Shown piece after piece: positions 51,776 through 59,965 of a stretch of DNA of 64,000 nt. A program made the translations under genes and the position numbers. Source of the stretch: an uncultured Oscillospiraceae bacterium (lineage in GTDB: Bacteria; Bacillota; Clostridia; Oscillospirales; Oscillospiraceae). Where the stretch lies: NCBI GenBank assembly GCA_934590325.1, contig CAKTOW010000009.1, positions 1 to 64,000 on the forward strand, given 5' to 3'. Below the pieces are notes generated by a model, which saw only the letters and a list, made by a program, of their open reading frames with translations, made no database searches and was not told where the DNA came from. Positions within the stretch are counted from its first letter, which is position 1. Every line of letters starts with the position of its first letter.

Positions 51776-51811
51776 AAAAAAATTTCCCGGTCGGTGGGCC
51801 GGGAAATTTTT
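51776..51811. terminator. Bidirectional terminator between sigma factor and NlpC/P60 genes
   Basis: AAATTTCCCGG pairs with CCGGGAAATTT around TCGGTGGG, flanked by A- and T-runs. Confidence 0.85.
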
Positions 51812-51818
51812 ATGTACG

Positions 51819-53081
51819 TCAGTGCCGACGGGCGGTCAGGTAGTGGTTGGCGTAGTAGGTCTCCGTCAGGGAGGAGATGGTCACGCAGCGGCTGTTGCCG
51901 GAGGAGGACGAGGCGTGGATGAACTGGTCCCCGCCGATGTAGATGCCCACGTGGGAGGCCACGGCGCCGTAGTCCTGGAAGAACACCAGGTCGCCGGGCT
52001 GCAGATCGCTGCGGGAGACCTCGGTGCCGTAGCTGAGCTGGCTGGTGGCGCCGTGGGGCAGCTTGATGCCCACCTGGGCGAACACGTACATGGTGAAGCC
52101 GGAGCAGTCAAAGCCGCTGGGGGACGAGCCGCCGTACACGTAGGGGGTGCCCAGGTACTGCTGGGCGATGGACACGATCTCGCTGGAGGAGACCGTGGGG
52201 GTGACGGGGGTCTCGGCCGGGGTCTCGGCAGGAGTCTCTGCGGGGGTCTCTGCGGGGGTGTCCGCAGGGGCGGAGATGGACGAGGGGGAGCAGATCAGCA
52301 CGTACTGAGAGGCCACGTAGCCGCTGACGCCGTTGTAGGTGACGGCGAACCAGCCGCCGGTCTCGATACCGGTGACGGCGATAACGGTGCCGTAGGTGAC
52401 GGTGCCCAGGGAGGTGCTGCCGGATCTGGCGGCGGCACGGATATTCAGGACGTCCGCGGTGACCTTGCCGGCGGCGTTAAGGCCGCTGGCGGTGTCATAG
52501 CGGGTGATGTACTGGGAGGAGACATAGCCCCGCTGGCCCTCGTAGGAGATGCGGTACCAGTCGCCATCCACGGCGGTGAGCTCCACGATGGTGCCCTTGT
52601 CCAGGGTCTTGAGGATGTCGTAATTGGTGCCCGCGCCGCTGCGCATACGCACACCAGTGCCGGACACGGCGCCCAGCGCCTGGATGGATACGGAGACGGG
52701 GGCGGCAGCGGTATCGTCGGGCTTGTCCCCGGCGGTTTCTTCGGACTTGGTGTCGGCCGCGGCCGGGGTCTCGTCCGTCTTGGCGGCGGACTGGGCGGCG
52801 GTCTTGACGGGCAGGTCGCTGTTGTTCACGGCGGCGTCCTCCGCGGTCTCGGCGTTCTCCTGGGTGGCGAGGACGGCGGCGCCGGCCAGAGCGGACAGGC
52901 GCGCCGCGTCGGGGGAGAACGCGGTGTCGGACAGCAGGGAGGGGGCGGCGGCCACGGTCAGGGGAATGGCCTGGGACACGTCCACGGTGTGGGCGCTGGC
53001 GCCGCCGGAGAGGACGGCGTCACCGCCGATGACCAGCAGGGAGGCCAGCGCAACGGCCAATGCGGAAAAGAGTCGTTTCAT
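51819..53081 (-). CDS. Secreted NlpC/P60 peptidoglycan endopeptidase with SH3 domains
   Basis: A 420-residue exported hydrolase. Signal peptide (MKRLFSALAVALASLLVIGG) ending near ASA; Ala/Thr/Glu-rich linker; two bacterial SH3 domains (GVRMRSGAGTNYDILKTL and DVLNIRAAARSGSTSLGTV starts); a PAETPAETPAETP spacer; and a C-terminal NlpC/P60 domain with catalytic Cys in FDCSGF near residue 325 and histidines in ASHVGIYIG and FIHAS. It would cut stem-peptide bonds (gamma-D-Glu to diamino acid) in cell wall remodelling. Confidence 0.9.
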   Translation of the reverse strand: MKRLFSALAVALASLLVIGGDAVLSGGASAHTVDVSQAIPLTVAAAPSLLSDTAFSPDAARLSALAGAAVLATQENAETAEDAAVNNSDLPVKTAAQSAAKTDETPAAADTKSEETAGDKPDDTAAAPVSVSIQALGAVSGTGVRMRSGAGTNYDILKTLDKGTIVELTAVDGDWYRISYEGQRGYVSSQYITRYDTASGLNAAGKVTADVLNIRAAARSGSTSLGTVTYGTVIAVTGIETGGWFAVTYNGVSGYVASQYVLICSPSSISAPADTPAETPAETPAETPAETPVTPTVSSSEIVSIAQQYLGTPYVYGGSSPSGFDCSGFTMYVFAQVGIKLPHGATSQLSYGTEVSRSDLQPGDLVFFQDYGAVASHVGIYIGGDQFIHASSSSGNSRCVTISSLTETYYANHYLTARRH

Positions 53082-53092
53082 GGCGCGTTATC

Positions 53093-53392
53093 TTACAGCT
53101 TGCCGGCCAGCGCGCGCTCGAGCCAGATGCAGCCCACGTCCATGGCGGCGTAGAGGCTGTCCTTCTCGGACTTCTTGACCACGCGGTCGCGGGACTTGAG
53201 GTCGGGGTCGGTGAGCTGGAGCTGGACGGAGACCCGCTTGGCCACGTTCATGTCCTGCTCCTTGGCGGTGTCCAGGATCTGCAGGAGGACGATGTACTTA
53301 TCCGCCATGCTGCCGTAGTAGATGAAGTTGTCCACCCGGCGCAGGGGGTGGTTCTTATAGACAAGCCCTTCGGGCTTCTTGTTGTCAGCCAT
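53093..53392 (-). CDS. Small conserved protein of unknown function
   Basis: A 99-residue cytosolic protein, MADNKKPEGLVYKNHPLRRV... then ADKYIVLLQILDTAKEQD and DPDLKSRDRVVKKSEKDSLY. I do not recognise a domain. ATG at 53392 has GGAGG seven bases upstream. It is charged and ends in a predicted helix (AAMDVGCIWLERALAGKL). It lies 11 bases upstream of the NlpC/P60 gene and would be in the same transcript, so a cell-envelope link is possible but not shown. Confidence 0.55.
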   Translation of the reverse strand: MADNKKPEGLVYKNHPLRRVDNFIYYGSMADKYIVLLQILDTAKEQDMNVAKRVSVQLQLTDPDLKSRDRVVKKSEKDSLYAAMDVGCIWLERALAGKL

Positions 53393-53527
53393 TGTGTTAC
53401 CTCCGGAAAATTTTTGTAACCAAATTGTAACACATTTGAGAGGGGCTGTCAACGCAGGGGAGAGGGGAAAAAGTTGGAAGTTTTTGGGCAAAGGAGCAAA
53501 AAATGTGAGAAATCACAAAAATGGGGG

Positions 53528-53616
53528 TGGACATAAGGAAAAAGTGTGTTATAATCAACCTATCCGCAGGAGTACTCCTGCTTGCGCGTTTTATTGTCAA
53601 CAGAACAATAAAACGC
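53528..53616 (+). promoter_or_regulatory. Promoter and palindromic leader of surface protein B
   Basis: TGGACA (53528-53533), 16-base spacer and TATAAT (53550-53555). The transcript would start with perfect palindrome GCAGGAGTACTCCTGC (53566-53581) and then a 12-base stem GCGTTTTATTGT / ACAATAAAACGC. It matches the leader of surface protein A in layout with compensating changes in the stems. Confidence 0.75.
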
Positions 53617-53657
53617 AGGGGGGCTGCGGAAATACTTAAAACATGGGGAGTTTTACA

Positions 53658-55061
53658 ATGAAGAAGTTATTGGCAATGGCGCTGGCGCTGGTGATGTGCC
53701 TGGGCGTTACCACGATGGCGTGGGCGGAGGAAAAATATGACGGATTCACAAAGGGAGAAACGGGTACCAACGGTATGGATACCTACTCTATCGATGTGAC
53801 CGACCAGGCGGGGTTACAGAAAGCAATTACCGCGACAGATTCGTTCGGTGCGAATATGGTCATCAATATTAAGAACGATATTACTATTACCAGCGGGTGG
53901 ACACCCGGCTATCTCAATGGGTATGGCACAAATGGAGCTGGTACAGGTGTCGTGACGGTGAATGGCAACGGCCATAAAATCGTTGGGCTGAGCAGCATGC
54001 TGTTTTCCGGCATATGGGCAGGAAAATGTGGGCTGCTCGTCAATGACCTTACCCTGGAGAACGCAAATGTTGTAGAGGCAAAAGATGATAGTGGTGAGGC
54101 GACCGGTGTTGGTGCATTTGTCGGCTCTGCACAGGCGGCAACGGAGATCACATTCAATAATTGCCATCTGGTAAAATCTCATGTTGAAGGCGGCCACTGG
54201 ACCGGCGGCTTTGTCGGTTATGCGGCAGGGTATAGCGAGCAGGGCAATGGGCCGGTGTTCCAGACTGTGACGTTTTCTGGCTGTACGGTAAAAGAAAGTG
54301 AAATCACAGGAAAAGGCTCTGTGGGAGCGCTGATGGGTCACGCTACCGGTGACGCATGGACACAGATCGATGTAGGAGGTACGACTGTTTCCGGAAACAC
54401 GGTGACGTCTACCGGTAATTCCACGAACAAGGCGGGAGCGCTGTTCGGCACGACCGGTGTGGCTGGTCAGGAGACCAATGGCAAGACCGGTGGTATTGCG
54501 GTCAGTGCAACGGTCAGTGGCAACACTGTGAAATCCAACGAAACGGAGATTACAACCATTTACGGTCGGCAGGGGAATGCTGTCGGCAGAATGGAACTGA
54601 CGGGCGGCAGCTATGACAATGTGCCTATTGCGGAGAGTGATGCAAGTTGGGCGACACCTAGTGCAGACTTGGCAATGGCTGAGGTGACTGCTGCGGGTGG
54701 TACGACCTATAATTACGGGACAGGGTATATCCAGGCGGCAGCTACTGCCGAAGGCGTGAGTGCTGTCACGATCAAAAGCGGTGATGTGACGCTGACTGGC
54801 GTAGCGGCGAATGTTAGCGTAAAGAACGAGGGCGGTGGTACTGTGACCGTCAACAACAATACTGTGAACAGAGGTGATTCCTACACGGTGCCGCAGCCCG
54901 AGACTCCGCCGAGGTACTATTACAACTCCACCACGACGACCACTAAGGACGACACCAAGACCAGCAGCCCCAAGACATTTGACGCGGGGGTGGGGGTCTA
55001 TGCCGTCAGCGCCATTCTGAGCGTTACCGGTATGGCGTATGTCGGTAAGAGGAAGTTCTGA
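53658..55061 (+). CDS. Secreted cell-surface protein B with C-terminal sorting signal
   Basis: A 467-residue exported protein, with signal peptide MKKLLAMALALVMCLGVTT... cleaved near AWA/EEK. The middle is Gly/Thr/Asn rich with repeating beta strands (NGHKIVGLSSM, NDLTLENANVVE, ITFNNCHLVKS, VTFSGCTVKES) suggestive of a beta-helix. The C-terminus RYYYNSTTTTTKDDTKTS, SPKTFDAG, hydrophobic helix, KRKF is almost identical to that of surface protein A. Low-GC composition and different codon use from neighbours in the middle region. Ligand unknown. Confidence 0.78.
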   Translation: MKKLLAMALALVMCLGVTTMAWAEEKYDGFTKGETGTNGMDTYSIDVTDQAGLQKAITATDSFGANMVINIKNDITITSGWTPGYLNGYGTNGAGTGVVTVNGNGHKIVGLSSMLFSGIWAGKCGLLVNDLTLENANVVEAKDDSGEATGVGAFVGSAQAATEITFNNCHLVKSHVEGGHWTGGFVGYAAGYSEQGNGPVFQTVTFSGCTVKESEITGKGSVGALMGHATGDAWTQIDVGGTTVSGNTVTSTGNSTNKAGALFGTTGVAGQETNGKTGGIAVSATVSGNTVKSNETEITTIYGRQGNAVGRMELTGGSYDNVPIAESDASWATPSADLAMAEVTAAGGTTYNYGTGYIQAAATAEGVSAVTIKSGDVTLTGVAANVSVKNEGGGTVTVNNNTVNRGDSYTVPQPETPPRYYYNSTTTTTKDDTKTSSPKTFDAGVGVYAVSAILSVTGMAYVGKRKF

Positions 55062-55068
55062 TCAAGGT

Positions 55069-55101
55069 AAAAAAGAAAGCCCGGGAGGGCTTTCTTTTTT
55101 T
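55069..55101 (+). terminator. Terminator of surface protein B
   Basis: AAAAAAGAAAGCCC pairs with GGGCTTTCTTTTTT around a GGGA loop. Confidence 0.9.
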
Positions 55102-55121
55102 GGCTTTTTTGCCTTCGGCGA

Positions 55122-55352
55122 GTAACTTTCTTTCAACAGCGAAAGAAAGTTACCAAAGAACGCCGTTCAAGGGGGAAGGGATTCCGTATTTCCCTTCCCC
55201 CTTGAAGAACCCCCAACCTTGAAACGGCGAAAGAGGGGAGGCGTGCGCGCCTCCCCTCTTTCGAATCACCCCTCCGGGGAAGGGGGCGATCATCAAATCG
55301 CGCCTTTTGCGGCGGGGTGCGCCGCAAAAGGTAGGTGGCGGCTGGCGCCGCC
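55122..55352. repeat. Array of five strong hairpins at the prophage border
   Basis: Five inverted repeats follow each other with short gaps: 55122-55153 (13-base stem, GTAACTTTCTTTC), 55166-55206 (16-base stem), 55228-55263 (16-base stem), 55303-55331 (12-base stem, CCTTTTGCGGCG) and 55337-55352 (GGCGGC/GCCGCC). Stem sequences are unrelated to one another. No gene covers them; they are the main content of the 430-base gap before the first phage gene. Confidence 0.85.
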
Positions 55353-55386
55353 GGGGGCGAAAGAAAAAATAAAAAATTTTTATTTT

Positions 55387-55406
55387 GTTGGCCGTTTGTG
55401 GGCAAC
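55387..55406 (+). repeat. 20-base inverted-repeat element, copy 1
   Basis: GTTGGCCGTTTGTGGGCAAC: GTTG/CAAC arms around a CGTTTGTGG core. It is 18 of 20 identical to a copy at 57672-57691. Both lie after AT-rich DNA and 50-80 bases before a phage gene. Confidence 0.75.
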
Positions 55407-55488
55407 AACTGTGGTTTTCCCGGGGGGAGATATAGGGCGAGAGGGCGGGCGAGGGCGAAACAAACAAATTTACAAGGGGGAAACGGGT

Positions 55489-55674
55489 ATGAAGTACAGA
55501 AAGAACGGGTCGGACGCGGCATGCGGCGAGTGCGGGCTGTGCGGCCGGGAGCTGCGGCGCGGCGAGCGGTACTACCGGGTCAGCGGGGAGAACGTGTGCC
55601 GGGGGTGTCTGGCGGAGTTCGCCGCGCAGATACTGGCGGGGTATGAGGTGACGGGAGGTGAGGAGGATGCGTGA
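55489..55674 (+). CDS. Small zinc-ribbon-like phage protein
   Basis: A 61-residue protein with CGECGLCG and, 20 residues later, CRGCLAEF: two Cys pairs suited to bind zinc. ATG at 55489 follows AAGGGGG. First gene of the phage module, overlapping the small terminase gene by eight bases. Function unknown; such proteins occur next to terminases in Firmicutes phages. Confidence 0.6.
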   Translation: MKYRKNGSDAACGECGLCGRELRRGERYYRVSGENVCRGCLAEFAAQILAGYEVTGGEEDA

Positions 55675-56071
55675 GAGAGCGCCGTGGAAGGAGGTGCGGG
55701 CCAAATACGAGAGCGGCGAAGGCTCGTACCGGCAGTTGGCGGAGGAGTACGGCGTTTCGCGTACCACTGTGCTGCGGCACGCGAGGCTGGAGCGTTGGAT
55801 AAGCCGGAAGCGGAACAGCAAGGCACGGCAGAGAGACCGGATGGAACGCATGCGGGAGACCGCGGAGGTGCTGCTGGAGGCCACAAAGCTGAAGCTGAAG
55901 CAGGAGGGGTACGAAGGGCTGGAGATAAAGGAACTGAAGGAGCTGGCGGGGATACTGCACACGTTGGCGGGGCTGGAAAAGACGCTGAGCGACGGCGCGG
56001 CAGAGAGTGCGCCGCGGGAGACTACGGTGCGAGTAGTGATGGATAAGGAGGTCGAGGAACTCAGCCGCTGA
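55667..56071 (+). CDS. Putative phage terminase small subunit
   Basis: A 134-residue protein. An N-terminal helix-turn-helix (SYRQLAEEYGVSRTTVLRHA, residues 20-39) is followed by long charged helices (MERMRETAEVLLEATKLKL, IKELKELAGILHTLAGLEKT), the layout of small terminases that recognise the packaging site. It directly precedes the large terminase. SD GGGAGGTGAGG. Assignment rests on helix-turn-helix plus position. Confidence 0.72.
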   Translation: MRERAPWKEVRAKYESGEGSYRQLAEEYGVSRTTVLRHARLERWISRKRNSKARQRDRMERMRETAEVLLEATKLKLKQEGYEGLEIKELKELAGILHTLAGLEKTLSDGAAESAPRETTVRVVMDKEVEELSR

Positions 56072-56073
56072 GG

Positions 56074-56275
56074 GCGGCGGGAGCTTTTCCGCCCTGCCTG
56101 CGTCAAGCCTCCTCGACGTACACACAGTACGCCGTCGTCGGCTTGCCATCGGCAGGACGAAAAATCTCTCCGCCGCGGGCGGGAGCTTTTCCGCCAATAC
56201 TTCGTTGCAGCGGCTTGACGTACAGGTGTACGCCTGCGCCGCTGCGCCTCGTCTTGGCGGAAAATCTCGCCGCCG
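56074..56275. repeat. Two tandem ~100-base covarying hairpins between terminase genes
   Basis: Unit 1 (56074-56175) and unit 2 (56176-56275) share outer GGGAGCTTTTCCGCC and closing GAAAA(A)TCTC(T/G)CCGCCG, and an ACGTACA/GTAC tip. Within, unit 1 pairs CTGCC/GGCAG and AAGCC/GGCTT, while unit 2 pairs TTTCCGCCAA/TTGGCGGAAA and GCAGCGGC/GCCGCTGC: sequence differs, pairing kept. They fill the 250-base gap before the large terminase. Confidence 0.85.
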
Positions 56276-56319
56276 GGGGAGGGAAACAGGGAAAGGAAAA
56301 TAAGAACAGGGGGAAAGAG

Positions 56320-57657
56320 ATGGAGCTGGATAAGGATATGCATATAGGGGAGCCCAATGGGAGACAGAGGGAGTTCCTGCAGTGTGAGAAGAAGTATATC
56401 GCCTTCGGCGGGGCCAGAGGCGGCGGAAAGAGCTGGGCGGTGCGGTGCAAGGCGAAGCTGCTGGCTATGCGGTACCCGGGGATACGGATGCTGCTGGTGC
56501 GGCGGACGATGCCGGAGATCGAGGCAAACCACCTGGCGTTCCTGCGGAGAGAGCTGGAGGGGGCAGCGGTGTACTGGGCCGGGGAGAAGCGGTTCGAGTT
56601 CGGGAACGGGAGCGTGCTGCAGTTCGGGTACTGCGCCAGCGACAGGGACGCGGACAGGTATCAGGGCGCGGAGTACGACGTGATATTCTTCGACGAGGCC
56701 ACGCAGCTGCAGGAGAGGTGGATGCGGCAGCTGGCGGCGTGTGTGCGAGGGGTGAACGGGTTCCCCAAGCGCATTTACTACACGTGCAACCCGGGCGGGC
56801 CGGGGCACGGGTACATCAAGCGGCTGTTCATCGACAGGAGGTACGAGCCGGGGGAGAACGGGGAGGAGTACGCGTTCATCCCGGCGCGGGTGACGGACAA
56901 CAGGGCGCTGCTGGCGCAGCAGCCGGAGTACGTGAAGCAGCTGGAGGCGCTGCCGCCGAAGCTGAAGGCGGCGTGGCTGGAGGGACGGTGGGACGTGCTG
57001 GCGGGACAGGTGTTCCAGGAGTTCACGGACGACCCGGAGCACTACGTGGACAGGCGGTGGACGCACGTGATCAAGCCCTTCGACATTCCGAGGGAGTGGA
57101 ATGTGTACAGAAGCTACGACTTCGGGTACGCGAAGCCCTTCTCCTGCGGCTGGTGGGCGGTGGACTTCGACGGGTGCGTGTACCGCATCGCGGAGCTGTA
57201 CGGCTGCACCGGAACGCCGGACGAGGGTGTGCTGTGGACGCCGGACCGGCAGTTCGCGGAGATACGGCGGATGGAGGAGGAGCACCCGTACCTCAGGGGG
57301 CGAACCATACACGGCGTGGCCGACCCGGCGATATGGGACGCCAGCCGGGGCGAGAGCATCTATGAAACGGCGCTGAAACACCGCATTTACTTCGTGAAGG
57401 GGGACAACCGGCGGATCCCTGGGTGGATGCAGATGCACTACCGGATGAGCTTCGACGGGGAGGGATACCCGATGCTGTACGTGTTCGAGAACTGCCGGGC
57501 GTTCATACGGACGGTGCCGGGGCTGTCGTACAGCACCACGGCACCGGAGGACGTGGAGACCAGCCAGGAGGACCATGTGGCGGACGAGAGCAGGTATTTC
57601 TGCATGATGCGGCCCATCGCGCCGCGAACGGGGGCGTGCGGGAGAAAAATATTTTGA
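56320..57657 (+). CDS. Phage terminase large subunit
   Basis: A 445-residue packaging motor. ATPase: Walker A FGGARGGGKS at residues 29-38, Walker B VIFFDEATQ at 121-129, and a coupling motif YYTCNPGG. Nuclease domain: SYDFGYAKPF near residue 266 gives the first metal aspartate, and VADPAIWD the second. ATG at 56320 with AGGGGGAAAG upstream; the open frame extends back through the hairpins but is not coding. Length is typical of Terminase_6/3-like large subunits. Confidence 0.92.
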   Translation: MELDKDMHIGEPNGRQREFLQCEKKYIAFGGARGGGKSWAVRCKAKLLAMRYPGIRMLLVRRTMPEIEANHLAFLRRELEGAAVYWAGEKRFEFGNGSVLQFGYCASDRDADRYQGAEYDVIFFDEATQLQERWMRQLAACVRGVNGFPKRIYYTCNPGGPGHGYIKRLFIDRRYEPGENGEEYAFIPARVTDNRALLAQQPEYVKQLEALPPKLKAAWLEGRWDVLAGQVFQEFTDDPEHYVDRRWTHVIKPFDIPREWNVYRSYDFGYAKPFSCGWWAVDFDGCVYRIAELYGCTGTPDEGVLWTPDRQFAEIRRMEEEHPYLRGRTIHGVADPAIWDASRGESIYETALKHRIYFVKGDNRRIPGWMQMHYRMSFDGEGYPMLYVFENCRAFIRTVPGLSYSTTAPEDVETSQEDHVADESRYFCMMRPIAPRTGACGRKIF

Positions 57658-57671
57658 AAAATAGAGAGGGT

Positions 57672-57691
57672 GTTGCACGTTTGTGGGCAAC
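57672..57691 (+). repeat. 20-base inverted-repeat element, copy 2
   Basis: GTTGCACGTTTGTGGGCAAC, 18 of 20 identical to copy 1 at 55387-55406, located between the large terminase and portal genes. Confidence 0.75.
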
Positions 57692-57740
57692 AGAAGGGGA
57701 TTTTTGGGGGAGGGATAGAACGCGAAAGGGAGGTGCTCGG

Positions 57741-59648
57741 ATGGAGCGGGATATGACCGCGGTGAAAATGAGAGCGGGCAGGGACGGTGCTGCGGCCGGC
57801 GGAACGGCGGGCGCGGGAACGGTCGGCAGCGCGGCGGAGAACGGCGCGGCGGGCGGGCCGGTGAGGATCGGCGCGGCGGAGGTACGGGCGGCGGCAGAGG
57901 TGCTGCGGCGATACCGGTTGGGAAAGCAGAATCTGGACAGGCGTATCATCGACAATGAGCAGTTCTGGAAGCTGCGGCACTGGGAGCAGATGGAGAAGGC
58001 CGGGGAGGGCGGCAATCCGGAGGACCCGAGACCGGCCAGCGGGTGGCTGGTGAACTGCGTGCTGAACAAGCACGCGGACGCCATGGACTGCTATCCGCAG
58101 CCCACGGTGCTGCCCAGGGAGCAGGGGGACAGGCAGGAGGCGGAGGAGCTGAGCCGTATCCTGCCGGTGATACTGAAGAACAACCGGTTCAAAAGGGCGT
58201 ATTCACAGGCGTGGTGGAACAAGCTGAAGTCGGGGTGCGCCGTGTACGGGGTGTTCTGGGACGCGAGAAAGCTGCACGGGCTGGGGGATGTGAGCATCCG
58301 CAGCATGGATGTGCTGAACCTGTTCTGGGAGCCGGGGGTGACGGACATACAGGAGTCGGAGAACTTCTTCTGTACGGAGCTGGTGCCCAACAAGCGGCTG
58401 GAGCGGGAGTGGCCGGAGCTGGAGGGAAAGCTGGGCCGCACCGGCGCGCAGGTGAGCCGGTACCTGTACGACGACAAGGTGGACACGTCGGAGCAGTCGC
58501 TGGTGGTGGACTGGTACTACCACACGGCGGAGGACGGCAGGGAGGTGCTGCAGTACTGCAAATTCGTGGGGGAGAACGTTCTGTACGCCACGGAGAACGA
58601 CCCGGAGATGGCGGCGAGGGGCTGGTACGACCACGGGAAGTACCCGTTCGTGTTCGACGCGCTGTTCCCGGAGGAGGGGACGCCATGCGGGTACGGGTAC
58701 GTGGACCTGTGCAAGTCGGCGCAGAAGCAGATCGACCTGATGAACCAGGCCGTTTTGAAAAACACGCTGGCGGCGGCCACGCCGCGGTTCTTCATCCGTG
58801 CGGACGGGGCGGTGAACGAGAACGAGTACGCGGACTGGACGAGACCCTTTGTACACACCAACGGGAACCTGGGCGCGGACTCCATCGCGCCGATACGGGT
58901 GCCGGCGCTGGACAGCGTGTACGTGGCGGTGCTGCAGAACAAGATCGCGGAGCTGAAGGAGACCGCGGGCAACCGGGACGTGATGAGCGGCGGCACCGCC
59001 GGAGGCGTGACGGCGGCCACGGCCATCGCGGCGCTGCAGGAGGCGGGCGGAAAGCTGTCGCGGAACATGATCGACGACGGGTACGAGGCCTTTGCCCAGG
59101 TGCTGACGCTGTGCATCGAGCTGGTACGGCAGTTTTACGATGTGCCGCGGCAGTTCCGGCTGCTGGGGAAGAGCGGCATGGAGTTCAGGAGCTTCGACAA
59201 CCGGGGGCTGCAGCCCAGGCCGCTGCTGACCGGGGGCTATCGGGTGCCGGAGTTCGACCTGGAGGTGACGGCACAGGATGAGACACCGTACCAGACCATG
59301 GAGTACAATCAGCTGGCGCTGCAGCTGTTCCAGATGGGGTTCTTCCGCAGCGATATGGCGGAGCAGGCGCTGCGGTGTTTGGAGCTGATGGACTTCCGCA
59401 ACAAGGACACGCTGGTGGAAGTCATACGGCAGGGACAGCGGGACGGCGAGCAGAAGGCGTGGCTGACGGAGTCGCTGCGCAGGGCGGTGACGCTGCTGGA
59501 TAAGAGCCAGGGGACGCATCTGGCGGGAATGCTGGAGGAGGAGCTGCGGAAGCATGAGAGCGGCGGAACGGCAGCGGCGCGAAGCAGCGGAGCCGATGCG
59601 GTGGTGCGGCAGCGGCAGGCCACGCGGCAGGTGGTGCGTCCCCGATGA
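57741..59648 (+). CDS. Phage portal protein
   Basis: A 635-residue protein forming the DNA entry ring. After an Ala/Gly-rich N-terminus, WLVNCVLNKHADAMDCYPQPTVLP matches the opening of P22-type portals, and QKQIDLMNQAVLKNTL, GGTAGGVTAATAIAALQEAGGK and the C-terminal helical tail (DKSQGTHLAGMLEEELRK) follow in order. ATG at 57741 has GGGAGG upstream. Position between terminase and protease/scaffold/capsid genes confirms the call. Confidence 0.85.
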   Translation: MERDMTAVKMRAGRDGAAAGGTAGAGTVGSAAENGAAGGPVRIGAAEVRAAAEVLRRYRLGKQNLDRRIIDNEQFWKLRHWEQMEKAGEGGNPEDPRPASGWLVNCVLNKHADAMDCYPQPTVLPREQGDRQEAEELSRILPVILKNNRFKRAYSQAWWNKLKSGCAVYGVFWDARKLHGLGDVSIRSMDVLNLFWEPGVTDIQESENFFCTELVPNKRLEREWPELEGKLGRTGAQVSRYLYDDKVDTSEQSLVVDWYYHTAEDGREVLQYCKFVGENVLYATENDPEMAARGWYDHGKYPFVFDALFPEEGTPCGYGYVDLCKSAQKQIDLMNQAVLKNTLAAATPRFFIRADGAVNENEYADWTRPFVHTNGNLGADSIAPIRVPALDSVYVAVLQNKIAELKETAGNRDVMSGGTAGGVTAATAIAALQEAGGKLSRNMIDDGYEAFAQVLTLCIELVRQFYDVPRQFRLLGKSGMEFRSFDNRGLQPRPLLTGGYRVPEFDLEVTAQDETPYQTMEYNQLALQLFQMGFFRSDMAEQALRCLELMDFRNKDTLVEVIRQGQRDGEQKAWLTESLRRAVTLLDKSQGTHLAGMLEEELRKHESGGTAAARSSGADAVVRQRQATRQVVRPR

Positions 59649-59965
59649 TACGGGCGGCGTGCGGTGAGCGGTATCTGGCGGTGCGGGGGCACGCCGGGTA
59701 CGGCAGACAGGGACAGGACATCGTATGCGCGGGGGTATCCGCGCTGGTGTACGCGCTGGCGGGGACGCTGCAGGAGACAGAAAGGCTGGCGGAGGCGGTC
59801 ATGGAGCCGGGATGGGCGGACGTACGGGGCGCAGGGGACTGCGCACGGGAGTTCGCGCTGGTGCGGCGGGGGCTGGAGATGCTGGCGGAGCGGTATCCGC
59901 AGTGCGTGGAGATGGGTCGTGGCCTACCACGGGAAGGAGATAAGGGATGGACGAGCGGGAAGTGA
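59645..59965 (+). CDS. Prp-type cysteine protease (phage-encoded)
   Basis: A 106-residue protein of the Prp/YsxB family. Catalytic histidine H16 in GHAGYG and cysteine C28 in DIVCAGVSALVYAL match Prp, the protease that trims the NLQFFA-type N-terminus of ribosomal protein L27. Here it sits just before the scaffold and capsid genes, and the capsid N-terminus carries a matching NLQMFA motif, so capsid maturation is its likely job. Overlaps portal and scaffold genes. Confidence 0.82.
   Translation: MIRAACGERYLAVRGHAGYGRQGQDIVCAGVSALVYALAGTLQETERLAEAVMEPGWADVRGAGDCAREFALVRRGLEMLAERYPQCVEMGRGLPREGDKGWTSGK

Noticed and set aside
52190..52270. Short tandem repeats that could suggest a CRISPR array
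   Set aside because: They are in-frame codon repeats encoding a PAETP linker in the NlpC/P60 protein; there are no spacers.
55150..57690. An 846-residue minus-strand frame across the terminase genes
   Set aside because: Arg/Pro/His-rich shadow of the small and large terminase genes and the hairpins; no start signal or motif.
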